From a virus, in IMG/VR virus record IMGVR_UViG_3300025009_000407, positions 1-20,389 of that record: a stretch of DNA of 20,389 nucleotides; one strand, given 5' to 3'. Made by a program: the position numbers and the translations under genes. The notes under the pieces were generated by a model. That model worked only from the letters and a program-made list of their open reading frames with translations, made no database searches and had not been told where the DNA came from. How positions within the stretch are numbered: the first letter of the stretch is position 1; each line of letters begins with the position of its first letter. Shown one piece after another: positions 16,707 to 20,389 of the stretch.

Positions 16707-19146
16707 ATTGAGCCGCGTCCAATCCGTGCAAGCGTGTTTTGTACTTTAGCACTCCTCCAGAGCTTGCATCTGTACCCGTCATAAATACGGCGATTTTGTT
16801 ATCACCAGGTATAAGTGGAAAGTCCAGATTACTGCCCTTCACTAAGTAGCCTTTTACGTTGCCCCTGAAATTTGACGTCATAGTCAGCTTATCAGGACGT
16901 AAGTCAAGCGTTACAACTTCGCCTGAAAGTAGAGTGAGGCTGTTGAAAAAGAACGCTTTGCCTGTGTTGTAATTGCGAACCTGTTGAACTTGTCCGATAC
17001 CTGTAAAGTCTAGCACCGGGTAGGATGTGGCTGATGGATTATTGACGGTTGTCACACCTGCTACTGTTGCAGTGCCTGATGTAGTATATCCAAGATATAT
17101 ATTATCTTGATGGTCTAAAAACAATGAGTAAACCTGAGCTGATCCCGGTAAATTTATATCTAAGGGTGTATAAATTCCGCTTCCAATATATATTGCAACC
17201 TTATCCGATAGCACAACATCGCCTGCACCTGTAAAAGTACCACCAAGATAAATTCTGTTATTTATAAATGCTAAATCTTGTGCGTGACCACCGATTAATC
17301 CAGATCCCAAAGCAATAAATTTGCTACCATTCCATTTAGTTATTCCAGCAACGGTAACACCACCAGCGCTTGTAAATGAGCCAGATAAATAAACATTGTT
17401 TGAATCATCAAAGCAAATTGAATAACAAACATCGTTTAATCCAGTACTAAGACTTGATAAACTTGAACCATTCCACTTAACAATATAATCTCCATTTGCA
17501 TCACCAGCGTTTGTAAAATCTCCGGCAATATAAACATTATCATTATTATCTATTTTTACTTTAATAACATTGCCCGTTACTGCACCAGCCCCAACACTAC
17601 TCCAGGTCGTGCCATTCCACATAGCTATTTTTCCTGTATCAGCAACCCCACCGGCGCTTGTAAAGCTACCACCAGCATATACATTTCCAGAACTATCAAT
17701 ATCAATTGAATAAACTGCCGCGACGGCAGCAAGCCCAGTTCCTAAAGATGATACACTAGAACCGTCCCATTTAACCATTAGGTCGCCATTTGCATCCCCT
17801 AAATTAGTGAAATTACCACCAATATATAAATTTCCGGCTGCGTCAAATTTTAATGCTCTTACTATTCCATTAATACCAGCGATAACACTAACCCAAGCGG
17901 TTCCACTCCATTTTGCCAAATAATCAGCATCAGCATCACCACCAGCATTTGTAAACTCACCACCGATATATATTACTTTTGTTATTGGATGTTGTGCTAT
18001 TGCATGAACATGAGTTGTCACTCCTGCCATGCTATGCCATACACCTTCCCTGTCCTGATACACAATGCGATTAGCATCAGTCAATTCTGCGTTCAGCGTC
18101 AATCCTGCCCCAACGTCACCGTCAACTTCTAACGCAACGTCCGATAATCTAAATGTAATATCTGCAAAATGCGCAAATCGCATTTGTGGAGCGCTATCCA
18201 ATCCGCTGATATACTGACACTTAATGTCCACCGGTTCGCTCGCTAATAAACCAGCGGCTGTATAACCCTGGTAGCGCAATACAAGCGGTTGCGCGTAACC
18301 TGTTACATCCGGCTTAATAAGGTTCAATAATGCCTTGCGTTTCGCCTGAATGTCGCCAATGTGTGAGCCTTCAAATACTACCTTGAGTGTGAAGTATCTC
18401 GATGTGTAATTGGAATATAGATAAGTCTCACCGCCGCTTGTAAGTGGTACTGCAACATGGTCAACAGGTGCTACACCTAAGCCTTCTAACAAAATATTCT
18501 TACAATAAGCGGAGATGTCAATCAAGTCACCGCCCGAACGCGTGTTGGCAGTACGATAGCTTACACTTGCATGAGCCTGTCCACCCCAGTAGTATTCAAG
18601 CACGTTTCCGGTATTGATATTGCCTTCAATGTCACCGTCAAGGTAAGTTGTGGCAGTTGTGGCAACTTCAATTTGTGCGCCGTCGACATAGATAAACTGT
18701 CCCACTGTTGGTGCTGTACCGTCTTCTGCAACAAATAAAAATCCTGCTAAATCTCCTGCAACAGGTGTTATATATGTGCTAACTCTTTGCCATTGGTCGG
18801 TTAATGTCATGTCGGGATAACCGACTACATAGCCCGTTGCGCTCGTAAAACTTGCGAATCGTACCGCTAATTTTGTTCCGTCATAACCGCTCGGAATATA
18901 TATATCTACTGTACCTGTATGAGCAGCGGCTGTCAAAGTAATTGAATATGATAAAAAGGTTGTACTGTCTGCATAAGTACACTTGCACGAATACACGCCC
19001 CGTCTTTGTACGGTTGCACTTGTGGCGATGGTGTTCGTGCCGCCCGTAGTCCAGCCTGTTGTGCCTGTCTCAAAACTTGGATTAGTACAAAGGTTCGTTG
19101 TCGCCTTCGGTCTGATTGCAAATAGTTTGTAATTTGTTAGTGTCAT
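16699..19146 (-). CDS. Dit-like distal tail protein with carbohydrate-binding-like and seven-bladed propeller inserts
   Basis: An 815-residue mosaic. Residues about 15-178 form a jelly-roll module of carbohydrate-binding type (TNLCTNPSFETGTTGW, QWQRVSTYITP, FIYVDGAQIE). About 205-345 resembles the N-terminal Dit domain (RYFTLKVVFEGSHIGDIQAK, RKALLNLIKPD, QPLVLRYQGY). About 368-712 is a propeller of seven blades marked by YIGGEFTNAGG, YIGGNFTNLGD, YAGGSFTSAGG, YIAGDFTNAGD, YLSGSFTSAGG, YLGGTFTGAGD and a degenerate YLGYTTSGTAT, about 48 residues apart. About 720-815 resembles the Dit C-terminus (SGEVVTLDLRPDKLTM, NLDFPLIPGDNKIAVF). It probably forms the tail-tip ring and presents the extra domains to the host surface. 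Start overlaps the tape measure stop (ATGA). Confidence 0.75.
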   Translation of the reverse strand: MTLTNYKLFAIRPKATTNLCTNPSFETGTTGWTTGGTNTIATSATVQRRGVYSCKCTYADSTTFLSYSITLTAAAHTGTVDIYIPSGYDGTKLAVRFASFTSATGYVVGYPDMTLTDQWQRVSTYITPVAGDLAGFLFVAEDGTAPTVGQFIYVDGAQIEVATTATTYLDGDIEGNINTGNVLEYYWGGQAHASVSYRTANTRSGGDLIDISAYCKNILLEGLGVAPVDHVAVPLTSGGETYLYSNYTSRYFTLKVVFEGSHIGDIQAKRKALLNLIKPDVTGYAQPLVLRYQGYTAAGLLASEPVDIKCQYISGLDSAPQMRFAHFADITFRLSDVALEVDGDVGAGLTLNAELTDANRIVYQDREGVWHSMAGVTTHVHAIAQHPITKVIYIGGEFTNAGGDADADYLAKWSGTAWVSVIAGINGIVRALKFDAAGNLYIGGNFTNLGDANGDLMVKWDGSSVSSLGTGLAAVAAVYSIDIDSSGNVYAGGSFTSAGGVADTGKIAMWNGTTWSSVGAGAVTGNVIKVKIDNNDNVYIAGDFTNAGDANGDYIVKWNGSSLSSLSTGLNDVCYSICFDDSNNVYLSGSFTSAGGVTVAGITKWNGSKFIALGSGLIGGHAQDLAFINNRIYLGGTFTGAGDVVLSDKVAIYIGSGIYTPLDINLPGSAQVYSLFLDHQDNIYLGYTTSGTATVAGVTTVNNPSATSYPVLDFTGIGQVQQVRNYNTGKAFFFNSLTLLSGEVVTLDLRPDKLTMTSNFRGNVKGYLVKGSNLDFPLIPGDNKIAVFMTGTDASSGGVLKYKTRLHGLDAAQYE
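17011..18045 (-). repeat. seven roughly 145-bp coding repeats (propeller blades)
   Basis: The DNA encoding the propeller consists of diverged units of about 144 bp; recurrent words include accaccagc and caccagc followed by tttgtaaa. Blades 2 and 4 (both ...GDANGD...VKW) are most alike, as are 3 and 5 (both SFTSAGGV), suggesting duplication of a two-blade unit. Confidence 0.6.
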
Positions 19147-20389
19147 AATGCGTATCCTCTCGCACGCTCAATACTGTACTGGATAAGGTCGGCTCGTGTA
19201 TTGGTATAGATTGTCTGTTGCTGGATTGTCACACCCTTGTTTCCGATGTCCATACCGCTTGAGCGCATCGCTTCGACAATCTGTTGTGCATTGACTACCT
19301 GCCCACCGCCGGATGGTGTGATAAGCATTTCAGGACGTCCGTACTCACCCCATTGGATAGGTTGACCACCACGAACAGCACCACCAAGCGCTTTGGCTTC
19401 AAAGCCGCCGCCTGTAGATCCGCCGCTTCCCATTTGAGTTATTGCTTGAATACCATCTAATCCGTGAACTTGTAACCATACATTGACTTCTATATTTTTT
19501 TCTATTTTCGCTAATTTCTCTGCTAATTCATCCGCAGATAAACCAGCGGTATCAATGGCACCTGTGTAATTTCTCATTGTTTCCCATGCCTGTAGGGTTG
19601 ATTCATCAATAAGACCCCAGTCCTCAGCGACTTTCATTAAGACGTCCTGCTCTTTTTGAGATAGACCATCCAGTCCCATTTGCTGTTGCATCATATCAAG
19701 TAATATTCGTTTTGTGGCAATCTCGTGTTCATCAGCGGTCTCTTTGATTTCGCCCTGTAATTCTCCATACTTTGTTTTCAGTTCTTCCAGTTCTGCTTTT
19801 TGGTCGTCTGTCAGGTCTTTCTTACCAGCAAACTTTTCGATCTCCTCGTTTGTTTTTAGGAGTTCGTCTTTTAGATTTCGAGTCGTTTGTTCAAAGTCTT
19901 TTATCTCGTTTCCAAGAGCGCCGCTAAGCAAGGTTCTATATTTTTCGGTTGATTCTTTTAATCGATCTATTGCTAATGTTTGTTCATCAATCGCGGGGGT
20001 TGTTTTATATTTAAATTGATCGGCAAGTCGTTTTTCGTGGTCATCCCATTTCTGGGTTACCATTGCTGCATTATAGGCTTCTTCTGAATAGTAGAACGTT
20101 GAATCTTTTAAAGCATTAACGGCATCCTCTGCTCCCCTTCTAACCGCAGTTAAATCGCCTTCTTCGTCGATTGCAACATGAAGCGAATCAAGAACTTTAT
20201 CCAGACCAGCCTTATATTGTTCGTATGATATTTTTCCAGACTTTACCTGTTCGTTTAGGTCTTCAAGTCCGTTGATATTATCAGGTATATAATTCATCAT
20301 ATCGTCAAATGCTTGAGCTGCTTTTGTAAGTACAGGAATCAACTGATTACCGATTGATACTTTCAACCCCATAACAGTATCATTCATAT
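19143..20389 (-). CDS. tail tape measure protein, C-terminal part (5' end off window)
   Basis: The reading frame is open to the right edge, so at least 415 residues are present and the true start lies outside; the ATG at 20387 is internal. The visible part begins GLKVSIGNQLIPVLTKAAQA, a tape-measure-like helix. Long coiled coils follow (KDFEQTTRNLKDELLKTNEE, DQKAELEELKTKYGELQGEI), then a glycine-rich turn and the typical C-terminus ALGGAVRGGQPIQWGEYGRP...EMLITPSGGGQVVNAQQI. It sets tail length and is ejected with the DNA. The stop overlaps the Dit-like gene's start, the standard order in siphoviruses. Confidence 0.85.
   Translation of the reverse strand, partial: MNDTVMGLKVSIGNQLIPVLTKAAQAFDDMMNYIPDNINGLEDLNEQVKSGKISYEQYKAGLDKVLDSLHVAIDEEGDLTAVRRGAEDAVNALKDSTFYYSEEAYNAAMVTQKWDDHEKRLADQFKYKTTPAIDEQTLAIDRLKESTEKYRTLLSGALGNEIKDFEQTTRNLKDELLKTNEEIEKFAGKKDLTDDQKAELEELKTKYGELQGEIKETADEHEIATKRILLDMMQQQMGLDGLSQKEQDVLMKVAEDWGLIDESTLQAWETMRNYTGAIDTAGLSADELAEKLAKIEKNIEVNVWLQVHGLDGIQAITQMGSGGSTGGGFEAKALGGAVRGGQPIQWGEYGRPEMLITPSGGGQVVNAQQIVEAMRSSGMDIGNKGVTIQQQTIYTNTRADLIQYSIERARGYAL

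Overview
The window looks like part of a tailed (siphovirus-type) phage genome. The evidence is a leftward tail and lysis block (tape measure C-terminus, distal tail protein, Gp37-like tail hub, GH25 endolysin), a leftward replication operon (O-type initiator, DnaB-type helicase, AEP-like primase), and a rightward run of very small, tightly overlapping genes with clean Shine-Dalgarno sequences. The endolysin frame opens with YLPLVMN, a motif familiar near the N-termini of Chloroflexota (Anaerolineae) exported proteins. Together with the delta-60-like beta-propeller in the tail protein this hints at a Chloroflexota host, but that is inference. No integrase, capsid, portal or terminase gene lies in the window.

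Layout. (1) 1-5670, leftward: an HTH regulator, a zinc/HNH-like protein, a primase, an internal consensus promoter with a 140-nt structured leader, the O-type initiator carrying four palindromic iterons inside its gene, the helicase, a string of small genes (including a 51-codon gene at 2046-2201 hidden under a shadow frame), and a PD-(D/E)xK nuclease running off the left edge. (2) 5671-5826: divergent control region with consensus promoters facing both ways and an operator-like palindrome. (3) 5827-10973, rightward: about twenty small early genes, among them a RecT-like annealing protein, zinc-ribbon and Lar-like proteins, and four single-pass membrane microproteins. (4) 10974-11725: an AT-rich HNH endonuclease gene with its own promoter and a leader of three interleaved inverted repeats. 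(5) 11726-12835: about 1.1 kb with no credible protein gene but dense inverted repeats. Its right half reads as two tandem leftward structured RNAs, with G-U pairs, UUCG and GAAA tetraloops and a terminator all on the minus strand, each behind a near-identical promoter core. (6) 12836-20389, leftward: metallophosphoesterase, endolysin, membrane-anchored proline-rich protein, tail appendage protein, tail hub, Dit-like protein with a seven-bladed propeller insert, and the tape measure C-terminus.

The most unusual material is RNA-level. Three loci of unrelated sequence (the replication leader, the HNH leader and the first intergenic RNA) place two helices in the interleaved order 1-2-1'-2', with the last strand at or near a U-run. 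That order permits either a pseudoknot or an attenuator-like switch. The iterons inside the initiator gene give a convincing lambda-style origin candidate. All functional assignments come from reading motifs; no database search or folding program was run.
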